A stretch of DNA of 64,000 nt, taken from assembly GCF_001942465.1 (NCBI RefSeq), contig NZ_MKJY01000011.1, forward strand, positions 1-64,000. The letters run 5' to 3'. The notes under the pieces were generated by a model, which was not told the origin of the DNA, made no database searches, and saw only the letters and a list, made by a program, of their open reading frames with translations. A program made the position numbers and the translations under genes. Below, piece by piece: positions 23,418-32,321 of the stretch (the stretch's first letter is position 1; each line of letters starts with the position of its first letter). The DNA comes from Actinomadura sp. CNU-125. Its GTDB lineage: Bacteria > Actinomycetota > Actinomycetes > Streptosporangiales > Streptosporangiaceae.

Positions 23418-24362
23418 ATGCGCGTCGACGTGCACGCCCACTACTACCCGGTCGACTACCTGGACACCTTGCGCAACTACGGATCCCAGGCGACCGACAC
23501 CGCGCGGATGCCGTGCGCCGGTTCGACCGCCGACGACGTCGATGCCCGTCTCCGCATGATGGACCGGGCGGGGGTGGACATGCAGATCATGTCCGCCACT
23601 CCTCAGATGCCCTACTTCGAAGACCGTGAGCACGCCGTCACGGCGGCCCGGATGGCGAACGACATGTACGCCGAGATCGTCCGAACCCGTCCGGACCGGT
23701 TCGCCGCCCTGGCCGCCGCCCCGCTGCCGCACGGGGAGGCCGCCGCGGTGGAGGTCGCACGGGCCATGGACGAGCTGGGCTTCCACGGCGTCGGTATCAC
23801 CACGGTCGTCCTGGATCACACCCTCGGTGACCCCGCCTTCGAACCTTTCTGGGCCGAACTGGACCGCCGCGGAGCGGTGGTGTTCATCCACGCGGCCGGC
23901 ACGGACCTGAACTCACCGCTGGTCTCCGAACACGGCCTCACCTGGATCGTCGGAGCCCCGTTCGAGGACGCCGTCGGTGTTCTGCACCTCCTGCGCGCGG
24001 GGGTCACCGCCCGGTATCCCGGCATCCGCTTCATCGTCGCGCACCTGGGTGGCCCGCTGCCCTTCCTGCTGCAGCGCATCGACGACAACTACGAGCACTG
24101 GAACGAGGCGTTCCCGGACCGGCCGAGCGTCCTGCTGCGCCGCATGTGGTTCGACACCGCCAACTTCCACCCCCCTTCCCTGCGGTGCGCCGTGGAGAGT
24201 TTCGGCGCCCACAAGATCATGCTCGGAAGCGATTTCCCCTTCTTCCGCGACGACCTGTACACGCGCGCGGTCGGCTATGTCGAGAAGGCCGGCCTCTCCC
24301 CCGAACAGACCCGCCTGATCCTCGACGACAACGCGGCGCAACTGTTCGACCTGAACACCTGA
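23418..24362 (+). CDS. Amidohydrolase-2 (ACMSD-like) metal-dependent hydrolase/decarboxylase
   Basis: About 314 residues, TIM-barrel family that includes aminocarboxymuconate semialdehyde decarboxylase and aromatic-acid decarboxylases. Metal ligands are visible: HxH at His6/His8 (DVHAHYY), His in FIHAAG, His in IVAHLGG and Asp in LGSDFPFF. ATG 23418 follows GCGGGGA. The substrate cannot be named from sequence. The nearest neighbour is a BBE-like oxidase gene on the other strand, so a small catabolic island is possible. No frameshift. Confidence 0.85.
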   Translation: MRVDVHAHYYPVDYLDTLRNYGSQATDTARMPCAGSTADDVDARLRMMDRAGVDMQIMSATPQMPYFEDREHAVTAARMANDMYAEIVRTRPDRFAALAAAPLPHGEAAAVEVARAMDELGFHGVGITTVVLDHTLGDPAFEPFWAELDRRGAVVFIHAAGTDLNSPLVSEHGLTWIVGAPFEDAVGVLHLLRAGVTARYPGIRFIVAHLGGPLPFLLQRIDDNYEHWNEAFPDRPSVLLRRMWFDTANFHPPSLRCAVESFGAHKIMLGSDFPFFRDDLYTRAVGYVEKAGLSPEQTRLILDDNAAQLFDLNT

Positions 24363-24667
24363 CACCCGACCGAAGCATGTCGCGGACGGCCACGCCGATC
24401 TTCGATCTCGACGTGCGGCACATCGCGGCGCGTCCCGACCGGGCCCGCGCCGACCTTCGATCTCCCATCCGGCCGCTACGGCGCCCCCGACGACCGGGCT
24501 CGCCCAATCGGCCGACTAACGCGACCGGCGAGGCGCGGTGGATCACCGGACAGGACCCAGACACCGACGGCGGCTTCCGAGGACGGCTTCGGCGGCCAAC
24601 GCCCGGGGGGGCGCCTGGCCCGAACCGGCGGACGCGCGGCGGCGGGCCCGGTGCGGGGTGACCATGA
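24363..24667. other. Interval between amidohydrolase and BBE-like oxidase genes
   Basis: 305 bases between convergent genes. The only structure seen is an imperfect direct repeat around GATCTTCGATCTC (24398-24410) and ACCTTCGATCTC (24452-24463). Frames open through it lack ribosome-binding sites and family similarity, and no clear terminator is visible. Confidence 0.4.
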
Positions 24668-26248
24668 TCAGGTGCCGGAAGACGGCTCGATGGATTGGGC
24701 GTTGCGGAAGACGTTGAGCGGGTCCCAGCGGGCCTTGACGCGTTGCAGCCTGGGATAGGCGTCCTGGTAGTAGAGCTGGGACGAAGGTTGGCCGGAGGTG
24801 TTCCAGTCTGAGTCGTCCAGGTCGACGTCGGGATAGTTGATGTAGCAGCCGTCGGTATTGCCTCCGACGATGGGGACGCCGCCGGTGTCGGCGAACGTGG
24901 CCCGGTAGGTGTCGCGGATCCACTTCAGGCTCTCGGCCTCATGGCCGGGGTCGTCGTCGCTGGGGCGGTTCCAGTAGACCTGGTACTGCATCTTCATGAT
25001 CGAGTCGCGCTGCGGACAGGCGGTGGCGCTGCGAGGCGGGGTATTGACCGCCGAACCGTAGGAGTCGATCTGGATGAGCGCTTCCTTGTTCGTCAGATGC
25101 CTGGTCTGATCGTTGTTTCCGAGGTAGCCCCACATCGCCTCGATCTGCGGCCGGGTGAATGGGGTGCGCACATAGGCTGACTTGTACTTGCCGGAACGGT
25201 TCGGGCCGGAGCCGTTGAGCGCCTGGGTGGCGGTCAGCCAGGGCATCAACCGCGGTGTCCAGGCGTCCGGGACGGCCGCGTGCTCAGCGATCGAATGCGT
25301 CATCGGGCGCGATTTCGGGCCGGACTGGGGGTCGACGGCTTCCAGGAAGTTCAGCAGGGCGGCGGTGCCCTCGTCGGAAGCGTCGTCGCTTTCGGCGTCG
25401 ACCTGCACGGTGAGGTTGATCGTGCCCGCGGCACGGTGGTTGAGGGCGAGCAGCGCGAAGAGTCTCCCGGAGGCGGTGTCGGGGTCCTGATGGTCGGCGA
25501 ACCAGGTGCCGTAGGCGTTCAGCAACCGGGTGAAGGACTCCCGGGTGACGTCGGCCCAGTTCCAGGAGCGTGCGGTCAGCAGTACTTTGCGAGGCGGGAC
25601 AGGCAGGTCACGGAACCAGAACCGGGTGACGACGCCGAAGTTGCCGCCGCCCCCGCCGGTGTGGGCCCACCACAGGTCGCGCCGCTCGGGGTCGGGGTCG
25701 TCGCGGGTGGCCACGACGAGTTCGACGGTGCGGGCCTCGGTGACCACGGCGACCTCGACCGCGTACAGGTAGTCGACCGTGAGGCCCGCCTGTCTGGAAA
25801 GCAGGCCGTATCCGCCGCCGGTGATGTGTCCGCCGAGCCCCACCGAGTAGCACGAACCCCCGGGCAGTGCACGCCCGGACATGGGGTAGAGGTGGCTGTA
25901 GCCGTGCCAGTTCGTCGCCCCGGCCTCGACGCACCACGCTTCCAGGGCCGGGTCGAAGTACATGTCGCACATCGGGCTGACGTCCAGGATCACGCGGACG
26001 TCGTCGCCGCAGACGAAGTCTTCGTAGCAGTGGCCGCCCGACCGGACGGTGACGCGGTCGCGGCTGACGTCGTCGGGCTCCTGGTTAACCGCCTCGGACA
26101 GGGCGGTGACCACGGCCTGCGGGGTGCTCACCAACCGGACATACTCGGGGCGGGCGAGCCACCGCTGGTTGAAGCCGCGGCGGAGGGCGGGATAGCGGAC
26201 GTCGGTCGGCTTGACGGTGACGACGGGCGGCAGTTGAGGGGTGCTCAT
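24668..26248 (-). CDS. BBE-like FAD-linked oxidoreductase with two covalent flavin sites
   Basis: About 526 residues, berberine-bridge-enzyme/glucooligosaccharide-oxidase family. The FAD-binding domain carries His73 (VRSGGHCYEDF) and Cys133 (PGGSCYSVGLGG), the pair that binds FAD bicovalently in this family. The C-terminal BBE segment is intact (RLQRVKARWDPLNVFRNAQS). No signal peptide is seen. Members oxidise sugars, alkaloids or polyketides, and the substrate here is unknown. ATG 26248 follows CAGGGAG. The upstream 26249-26350 region is AT-rich for this genome and presumably holds the promoter. No frameshift. Confidence 0.88.
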   Translation of the reverse strand: MSTPQLPPVVTVKPTDVRYPALRRGFNQRWLARPEYVRLVSTPQAVVTALSEAVNQEPDDVSRDRVTVRSGGHCYEDFVCGDDVRVILDVSPMCDMYFDPALEAWCVEAGATNWHGYSHLYPMSGRALPGGSCYSVGLGGHITGGGYGLLSRQAGLTVDYLYAVEVAVVTEARTVELVVATRDDPDPERRDLWWAHTGGGGGNFGVVTRFWFRDLPVPPRKVLLTARSWNWADVTRESFTRLLNAYGTWFADHQDPDTASGRLFALLALNHRAAGTINLTVQVDAESDDASDEGTAALLNFLEAVDPQSGPKSRPMTHSIAEHAAVPDAWTPRLMPWLTATQALNGSGPNRSGKYKSAYVRTPFTRPQIEAMWGYLGNNDQTRHLTNKEALIQIDSYGSAVNTPPRSATACPQRDSIMKMQYQVYWNRPSDDDPGHEAESLKWIRDTYRATFADTGGVPIVGGNTDGCYINYPDVDLDDSDWNTSGQPSSQLYYQDAYPRLQRVKARWDPLNVFRNAQSIEPSSGT

Positions 26249-26350
26249 GCGCGCTGCTCTCCCTGTGAAGCGGCCTGATTACTCAACGTCCAGTGTGCTC
26301 ACCAAGAGTTCTTAGTTGAATACGGAGAGTGTTAAAGCGTTAGTAGATCA

Positions 26351-26923
26351 TTAAGGGAGCGTCGGGGGCGACTCCAGGCCGGTGAGCTCGATGCCGGGGG
26401 CGTCCAGGACGACGTCGCCGGCCAGGTGCACCCGGCCGATCTCGCCGGTGGACAGATCCGTGACGTCGTACCGCGTGACGGGCAGCGGCTCCGTCTCGGT
26501 GTCATGGACGGACGTGCCCGCGCGGCGCCACCGCCACGGGGCGGTGAGGGGCGCGAGGGACGGCCCGGCGAACGTGACCATGCGGACGTCGGTCTCCGCG
26601 CCGTCGTCCAAATCGAGGGCACGCGCGGCGGCGACGAGGAAGCCGGGCGAGTCGGACATGAAGCCCATCGCGCGCTCGGTGTGCTCGGTGCCGGTGTCGC
26701 CCGAGGCTCGCACCCATGCGACGTCCGGGCCGGTGACGCCGCCGCGCATCCACCAGGCGGGCGTCACGAGCTCGACCCGGATCTGCCGCCAGCGCGAGTC
26801 GACGACGATGTCGGTGCGCAGGCCGGGACGGGTCGAGGTGTAGCGCCACCCGCCGGGGCCGGGCGCGCAGTGGAACCGCTCCTCGGTCTCCTCTTCCAGG
26901 TGGAGGTAGACGCCAGCGGGCAT
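26351..26923 (-). CDS. Unrecognised protein coupled to the short SAH hydrolase
   Basis: A 190-residue protein I cannot assign to a family. It looks globular and beta-rich with alternating charged and hydrophobic strands (GLRTDIVVDSRWRQIRVELV, IGRVHLAGDVVLDAPGIELT). It has no signal peptide, membrane segment or metal motif. Its ATG shares one base with the stop codon of the upstream SAH hydrolase gene (TGATG), so translation is almost certainly coupled. This suggests a job linked to S-adenosylhomocysteine or methylation metabolism, which is inference from context only. Confidence 0.65.
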   Translation of the reverse strand: MPAGVYLHLEEETEERFHCAPGPGGWRYTSTRPGLRTDIVVDSRWRQIRVELVTPAWWMRGGVTGPDVAWVRASGDTGTEHTERAMGFMSDSPGFLVAAARALDLDDGAETDVRMVTFAGPSLAPLTAPWRWRRAGTSVHDTETEPLPVTRYDVTDLSTGEIGRVHLAGDVVLDAPGIELTGLESPPTLP

Positions 26924-28178
26924 CAGGACCCGATCCGCCAGGAGTGCAGGTAGTCCTCCTGGTCCGGGGTCAGGGCGTCGATGGACACCGACATCGAGGC
27001 GAGCTTGAGGCGCGCGACCTCCCCGTCGATCTCGGCGGGCACGTCGTGGACGGCCGGTGCGAGCCCCTCGTGGGCGGTGACGAGCCACGCGCAGGTGAGG
27101 GCCTGGTCGGCGAACGACATGTCCATCACGGCGGCCGGATGCCCCTCGGCGGCGGCCAGGTTGACCAGCCGCCCCTCGGCCAGCAGGACGAGCCGCCGCC
27201 CGTCCTCCAGCACGTACTCGTCGGCCTGCGGACGGACGCCGCGGTGCACCCGCACGGCCATCGCGTCGAGCGCGCGCACGTCGATCTCCACGTCGAAGTG
27301 CCCGGAGTTGGCGAGGATCGCACCGTCCTTCATCATCGCGAGGTGATCGGCGTTCACCACGTCGCGGTTCCCGGTCACGGTGATGAACACGTCGCCGTGC
27401 GGCGCCGCGTCGGCCATCGGCTGGACGGTGAAGCCCTGCAGGGCCGCGTCCAGGGCCTTCACCGGGTCGATCTCGGTGATGACGACCCGGGCGCCCAGCC
27501 CGCGGGCCCGTTCGGCGAGGCCCCGCCCGCAGTACCCGAACCCCGCGATCACGATCGTCTTCCCCGCGAGCAGCGTGTTCGTCGCCCGCACGATGCCGTC
27601 GAGGGTGGATTGCCCGGTCCCGTACCGGTTGTCGAACATGTGCTTGGTCGCGGTGTCGTTCACCGCGACGACCGGGAACCGCAGCACGCCCTCCTGCACC
27701 ATCTGGTGCAGCCGGATGCGCCCGTGGTCGTCTGCTCGCACCCCGCCTTCACCGTGCCGAGCAGGTCCTCCCGGTCGGTGTGCAGGGTGTTGACGAGGTC
27801 GCACCCGTCGTCCAGGACGAGGTCGGGGCCCGTCTCCAGGGCCCGGTAGATGTGCGCGTAGTACCCCTCGCGGTCGATGCCCGCCCGCGCGAACACCTGC
27901 GCGCCGAACTCCTCGGCGAGCGCCGCGGCCACGTCGTCCTGCGTGGACAGCGGGTTGGACGACGCCAGCGCCACGCTCGCGCCGCCCGCCTGCAGGGTGC
28001 GGATGAGCCCGGCCGTCTCCGTCGTCACGTGCATGCACGCCGCGACGCGCACGCCGTCCAGCGGACGCTCGGCGGTGAACCGCTCCCGGATCTGCCGCAG
28101 TACCGGCATGCTGCGGTCCGCCCACTCGATCCGCTTCACGCCCTCGTACGCGAGCGATCCGTCAGCAATATCGCTCAT
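26923..28178 (-). CDS. S-adenosylhomocysteine hydrolase, short archaeal/Thermotoga-like form (one frameshift)
   Basis: About 417 residues. It hydrolyses S-adenosylhomocysteine to adenosine and homocysteine with bound NAD. N-terminal block ACMHVTTETAGLIRTLQAGG; catalytic VNDTATKHMFDNRYGTGQS; NAD-binding loop AGFGYCGRGLAERARGLGAR. It lacks the insertion of about 40 residues and the C-terminal KPDHYRY of the usual bacterial enzyme, ending instead in YLHSWRIGS. The frame breaks near 27727, just after GCEQTTTG. ATG 28178 follows GGGGAG. It lies downstream of a second, long ahcY gene, separated by a repeat element. Confidence 0.82.
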
Positions 28179-28507
28179 CCACTCCCCAAAGAAGGCCGAA
28201 CCCGGACGCGAGCCGGAAGGCCGATGCCGGACGAGCAAACCACACCCGTCCGGCATCACCCTATTGGCTTGCGTCGCCCTCGGCGTCGGGCCCTGGGGGC
28301 CCTCCTTCAACGGGCGCCGCGTGCGATTGCTGCATCGCTCCGACTCGCCCAGGGGCTCGCTGCGCGATCAAGTTCTCGCTTCGCTCGAACTTGGCTTCGC
28401 TCGCAATCGCAGTGGTCCCGGTCCGTTCTGGTTGGGGTTCGGCCGGGGCGAGTGAGCCTTGAAGGAAGGGCGCCTCGCGGCCTGGTGCCAAGGGCCTTGC
28501 CAACAAC
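28179..28507. other. Gene-less spacer between the two ahcY genes
   Basis: The spacer contains repeat copy A (28270-28410) and the presumed promoter of the short SAH hydrolase. Open frames inside it come from the repeat and recur with the other copy, so I do not call genes here. Confidence 0.5.
28270..28410 (+). repeat. 141-bp dispersed repeat, copy A
   Basis: Every base matches the reverse complement of 41490-41630. Similarity continues with mismatches for about 40 bases beyond the right end (CGGTCCGTTCTGGTTGGGG against CGGTCCGCTCTGGTTGAGG). Internally it carries GCGATTGC (28324-28331) and GCAATCGC (28403-28410) as inverted arms, a CAAGTTC/GAACTTG stem, and a GGGCCCTGGGGGCCC palindrome, so a folded RNA or DNA form is likely. 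Confidence 0.9.
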
Positions 28508-29938
28508 TCAATACCGGTAGTGGTCCGGCTTGTAGGGGCCTTCGACGTGGACGCCGATGTAGGCGGCCTGCTCCTTGGTCAGCTCGGTGAGCTTGACGCC
28601 GAGGGCGTCAAGGTGGAGGCGGGCGACCTTCTCGTCGAGGTGCTTCGGCAGGACGTACACGCCGACCGGGTACTCCTCGGTCTTGGTGAACAGCTCGATC
28701 TGCGCGATGACCTGGTTGGTGAAGGAGTTCGACATGACGAACGAGGGGTGGCCGGTGGCGCAGCCCAGGTTCATCAGCCGGCCCTCGGCGAGGACGATGA
28801 TGGAGTGGCCGTCGGGGAAGCGCCACTCGTGGACCTGCGGCTTGATCTCGATCTTCTCGATGCCGTCGATCTTGGCGAGGCCGGCCATGTCGATCTCGTT
28901 GTCGAAGTGCCCGATGTTGGACACGATGGCCTGGTGCTTCATCCGGCTCATGTGGTCGGCCGTGATGATGTTGAAGTTGCCGGTGGTGGAGACGAAGATG
29001 TCGGCGCTGCCGACGGCGTCTTCGAGGGTGGTGACCTGGAAGCCGTCCATGGCGGCCTGCAGGGCGCAGATCGGGTCGATCTCGGTGACGATCACGCGGG
29101 CGCCCTGGCCCTTGAGGGCCTCGGCGCAGCCCTTGCCGACGTCGCCGTAGCCGCACACGACCGCGACCTTGCCGCCGATGAGGACGTCCGTGGCGCGGTT
29201 GATGCCGTCGATGACGCTGTGCCGGCAGCCGTACTTGTTGTCGAACTTCGACTTGGTGACCGAGTCGTTGACGTTGATCGCCGGGAAGGCGAGGGTCTCG
29301 GCCTTGGCCATCTCGTAGAGCCGGTGGACGCCGGTGGTGGTCTCCTCGGTGACGCCCTTGATCTCGGCGGCGGTCTCCGTCCAGCGGTTCGGCTTCGCGG
29401 CGATGGTGCTGCGGAGCGTCTCCAGGATGACGCCCCACTCCTCGGGGTCGTCCGCGGTGGCGGCGGGGACGGCGCCCGCCTTCTCGTACTCGGCGCCCTT
29501 GTGGACGAGCAGGGTCGCGTCGCCGCCGTCGTCCAGGATCATGTTCGGGCCGGTGCCGTCGGGCCACTGCAGGGCCTGGTCGGTGCACCACCAGTACTCT
29601 TCGAGGGTCTCGCCCTTCCAGGCGAACACCGGGACGCCCTTGGGGTCGTCCTTCGTGCCGTTTTTGCCGACGACGATCGCGGCGGCGGCGTGGTCCTGGG
29701 TGGAGAAGATGTTGCAGGATACCCAGCGGACGTCGGCGCCGAGGTCCACCAGCGTCTCGATGAGCACGGCCGTCTGGATGGTCATGTGCAGCGAGCCCAT
29801 GATCTTCGCGCCGCGCAGGGGCTGGGCGTCGGCGTACTCCTTGCGCACGGCCATCAGGCCGGGCATCTCGTGCTCGGCGAGCCGGATCTCCCGGCGCCCG
29901 AAGTCAGCCAGTGACAGGTCGGCGACCTTGTAGTCCAT
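28508..29938 (-). CDS. ahcY: S-adenosylhomocysteine hydrolase, standard long form
   Basis: A 476-residue cytosolic enzyme recycling S-adenosylhomocysteine produced by methyltransferases. Diagnostic blocks: [43 protein letters not shown] loop [16 protein letters not shown], and the C-terminal KPDHYRY that reaches the NAD of the partner subunit. Full length with no frameshift. ATG 29938 follows AAGGAG. A MerR-family gene starts 122 bases away in the opposite direction. By eye I see no SAH riboswitch in the leader. Confidence 0.95.
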   Translation of the reverse strand: MDYKVADLSLADFGRREIRLAEHEMPGLMAVRKEYADAQPLRGAKIMGSLHMTIQTAVLIETLVDLGADVRWVSCNIFSTQDHAAAAIVVGKNGTKDDPKGVPVFAWKGETLEEYWWCTDQALQWPDGTGPNMILDDGGDATLLVHKGAEYEKAGAVPAATADDPEEWGVILETLRSTIAAKPNRWTETAAEIKGVTEETTTGVHRLYEMAKAETLAFPAINVNDSVTKSKFDNKYGCRHSVIDGINRATDVLIGGKVAVVCGYGDVGKGCAEALKGQGARVIVTEIDPICALQAAMDGFQVTTLEDAVGSADIFVSTTGNFNIITADHMSRMKHQAIVSNIGHFDNEIDMAGLAKIDGIEKIEIKPQVHEWRFPDGHSIIVLAEGRLMNLGCATGHPSFVMSNSFTNQVIAQIELFTKTEEYPVGVYVLPKHLDEKVARLHLDALGVKLTELTKEQAAYIGVHVEGPYKPDHYRY

Positions 29939-30060
29939 GCTTTCGTAGCTCCTTGGTGTTGCGCGTCCGCGAGGGTCGACGCCGCGAGTCTACGGTCGGC
30001 CGGGCGGCGGAGGCACGCTCCGGGGCGACTTTCTGACACAGATTTGTCAGAATCGGTCCC

Positions 30061-30411
30061 ATGCGCATCACGGAGGCCGCCCGTCGGCTCGGCACATCGC
30101 CCCGCATGCTCCGCTACCGGGAGACGCTCGGGCTGCTCCCCGCGACCCGCGAGCCCCGGGGCGGGCACCGCAGGTTCGGGGACGCCGAGCTGCGGGCCGT
30201 CGCGCTCACGCTGGCGCTCGAGAAACGCTACGACGTCGGCCCGGCCGAGCTGGCGTTCGGGCTGCGGGTGCTGGCCGAGCCGGAGGTGCAGGCGCGGGTG
30301 CGCGAGCTCGGCGAACGCGTCGGACGCCTGTCGGCGCCGCCCACGCGCGCCCTCGACTTCGAGAAGGAGAAGGCGATGCGCCTGCTGCGCCGCCGCTGTT
30401 CGCGGCCGTCC
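30061..30411 (+). CDS. MerR-family regulator (3' end uncertain)
   Basis: The N-terminal MerR winged helix is clear (MRITEAARRLGTSPRMLRYR, ETLGLLPATREPRGGHRRFG). The remaining helix region runs to about residue 117 (ALDFEKEKAMRLL), where family members of this type stop. Here no stop occurs; the frame stays open across the antisense of the next gene to 32325. The true end was probably lost to an indel, and the end given is an estimate. It is divergent from ahcY. ATG 30061 lies in TCAGAATCGGTCCCATG without a strong ribosome-binding site. A role in controlling ahcY is possible but unproven. Confidence 0.55.
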
Positions 30412-30502
30412 GCGACCGTCGGCGGTCGCCGTCCCGCGCACGGACGCCCGCCACGGCGTGCACGGACGCGACGCGCGTCGTTCGTCCCGCGGGCGGCGGC
30501 GG

Positions 30503-32187
30503 TCAGTCCGGGCGGCGGCGGATCTCGGCGGCGGTCTCCCCGAACTGCGCCTTCAGCGCGCGGCCGAGGTGCGCGGGGTCGCGATCCCCCAGCGCGCGGC
30601 GATCGCGGCGGCCGTCGTCCCGGCCAGCGCCGGGTCGCGCAGGTCGCGCCGGACGCGCGTGAGGCGCTCGCGCCGGACCCAGGCGGCGAACGTCTCGTCC
30701 CGCTCCCGGAACAGCAGGTGCAGGTAGCGGACCGAAACACCGTGCCGGTCGGCGACCGTCTTCGCGCACAGTGCCGGGTCGGAGAGGTTCGCCAGGACGT
30801 ACGCGGTGATCCGGTCGGCCAGGCCGGACTCGCTTTCGACGCGTCCGCCGGTCGTCCCGGTGAGGGCGGCGGCGACCAGGGACGCCAGGGCGTCGCCGAG
30901 GTGCCGACGCGCCGGGTCGGGCAGCCCGTCGAGGTTCCCCGCCGGACCGGTCAGGCAGGCGGCGACGAGCGAGCCGATGCCGCGCCCGCCGGGCAGCGGG
31001 ACGGCGGTGGCCCGGTCGGGCGGGTCCGTGCCGAGGACGCCGCGCGGCACCCCGACGACGGAGACGTCGCAGCGGTCCGGCACGACGATCTCGTAGCGGC
31101 GGGTGGTGTCGCAGGCGACGAAGTGACCGGACGGGACGCTGCAGCGCCGGTCGTCCTGCTCGACGCCGACGGGCCGGGCGCCGCGGTTCAGCACCACCTT
31201 CAGCAGTTCCGGATCCCCCGGTCCGCCCGCTTCGCGCACCACGCGGTGCGGCGCGGCGGTGATCCGGGCGACGAGCAGGTCACCGGCGCGGCGGCCGGTG
31301 GTACGGGCCCAGAAGCCGGTCCCGGCGAGACTCGTCACGCGCAGCGGCACGAGCATGGGCGAGACGGCGGCCTGCAGTCCTTCGGCGCGTTCGTGGGCCG
31401 CGTCGCGGGGCCGGTCGCCGTGGTGCGGGACGGGCGGAACCGGGCGGATCGTCCGCATGTCCCGGTGGAGCCGCCGCAGCTCCGCGCCGGGTTCGGTGCC
31501 GAGTTCCGCGCGCAGGACGCGCCGCGCGTCCTCGAACGCGGCCAGCGCGTCCGCGCGGCGCCCGCACTCGCACAGCGCGCGGATCAGCGTCGCCCGCAGG
31601 TCCTCGCGCAACGGGTGGACGCGGGTGAGCCGGGTGAGGTCGGGGACGATCTCGGCGGCGCGGCCGCACGCCAGTTCGGCGTCCGCCCAGGCGGCGAGCG
31701 CGGTCAGCCGCAGCTCGGCCAGCCGTCCGGCCTCCGCGCGGATCGGCATCGTGCCGGGTGCGCCGCAGTAGGGTTCGTCGCCGCGCCACAGGTCGAGGGC
31801 GCGGCGCAGGGTCGCGGCGGCGCGGACCGGCGGCGCCGCGGCCCGTCCCTCCCGCACCAGCGCCTCGAACCGGTCGGCGTCGAGTTCGCCGGGGCGGACG
31901 ACGAGCCGGTAGCCGGGGCCGTCCCGGACGATCCGGTCCGCGTCGCCGAGCAGGCGGCGGAGCCGGTGCACGTACGTCTGGAGGTTCTTGCCCGCGCTGG
32001 GCGGCGGGTCCCGCTCCCATACGGCGTCGACGAGGACGTCGACGGGCACGGCGCGTCCCGCGCGGGCCAGCAGGACGGCGAGCACGCCCGTCCGCCGGGA
32101 CGTCCCCGCTTCGACCGGTGCGCCGCCGTGCCGCACCGTCACCGGGCCCAGCACCTCGAACCGCAAGTCCGCCGATGCGATCGTCAT
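30503..32187 (-). CDS. SARP (trans_reg_C-BTAD) fused to an AraC-type regulator (one frameshift)
   Basis: About 561 residues joining two regulators. Residues about 8-95 are a winged-helix DNA-binding domain of SARP/OmpR type (FEVLGPVTVRHGGAPVEAG; LQTYVHRLRRLLGD). Residues about 105-250 form the BTAD helical domain (ALDLWRGDEPYCGAPGTM; ALAAFEDARRVLRAELGTEP). Then comes an AraC-binding-like beta region (FVACDTTRRYEIVVPDRCDV). A C-terminal AraC helix-turn-helix pair follows (TVADRHGVSVRYLHLLFRER; HLGRALKAQFGETAAEIRRR). The frame breaks near 30572, between ARWGI and RDPAHLGRAL. ATG 32187 follows a perfect GGAGGA. The target and ligand are unknown. Confidence 0.75.
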
Positions 32188-32321
32188 GGGTCCTCCAGCG
32201 TCCGGGGCAGCCCGACCATAGGACGAATGGGGGCGGCGTCCGGTTCGCGGGGACGTCCGTCCTGTACCGGCCGTGTACCGGCGGGGGCGAGCCTGGGGGC
32301 CGGAAACGATGGGAAGACGGC

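Noticed and set aside
28270..28410. Repeat A/B as an insertion sequence
   Set aside because: At 141 bp there is no transposase, no clear terminal inverted repeat and no target-site duplication visible at either copy.
28520..29914. A 464-codon plus-strand frame opposite ahcY
   Set aside because: Exact antisense shadow of a fully conserved ahcY; no ribosome-binding site or family similarity.
29939..30060. SAH riboswitch upstream of ahcY
   Set aside because: The 122-bp divergent spacer is short and I could not see the paired elements of that riboswitch by eye. A covariance-model search would decide.
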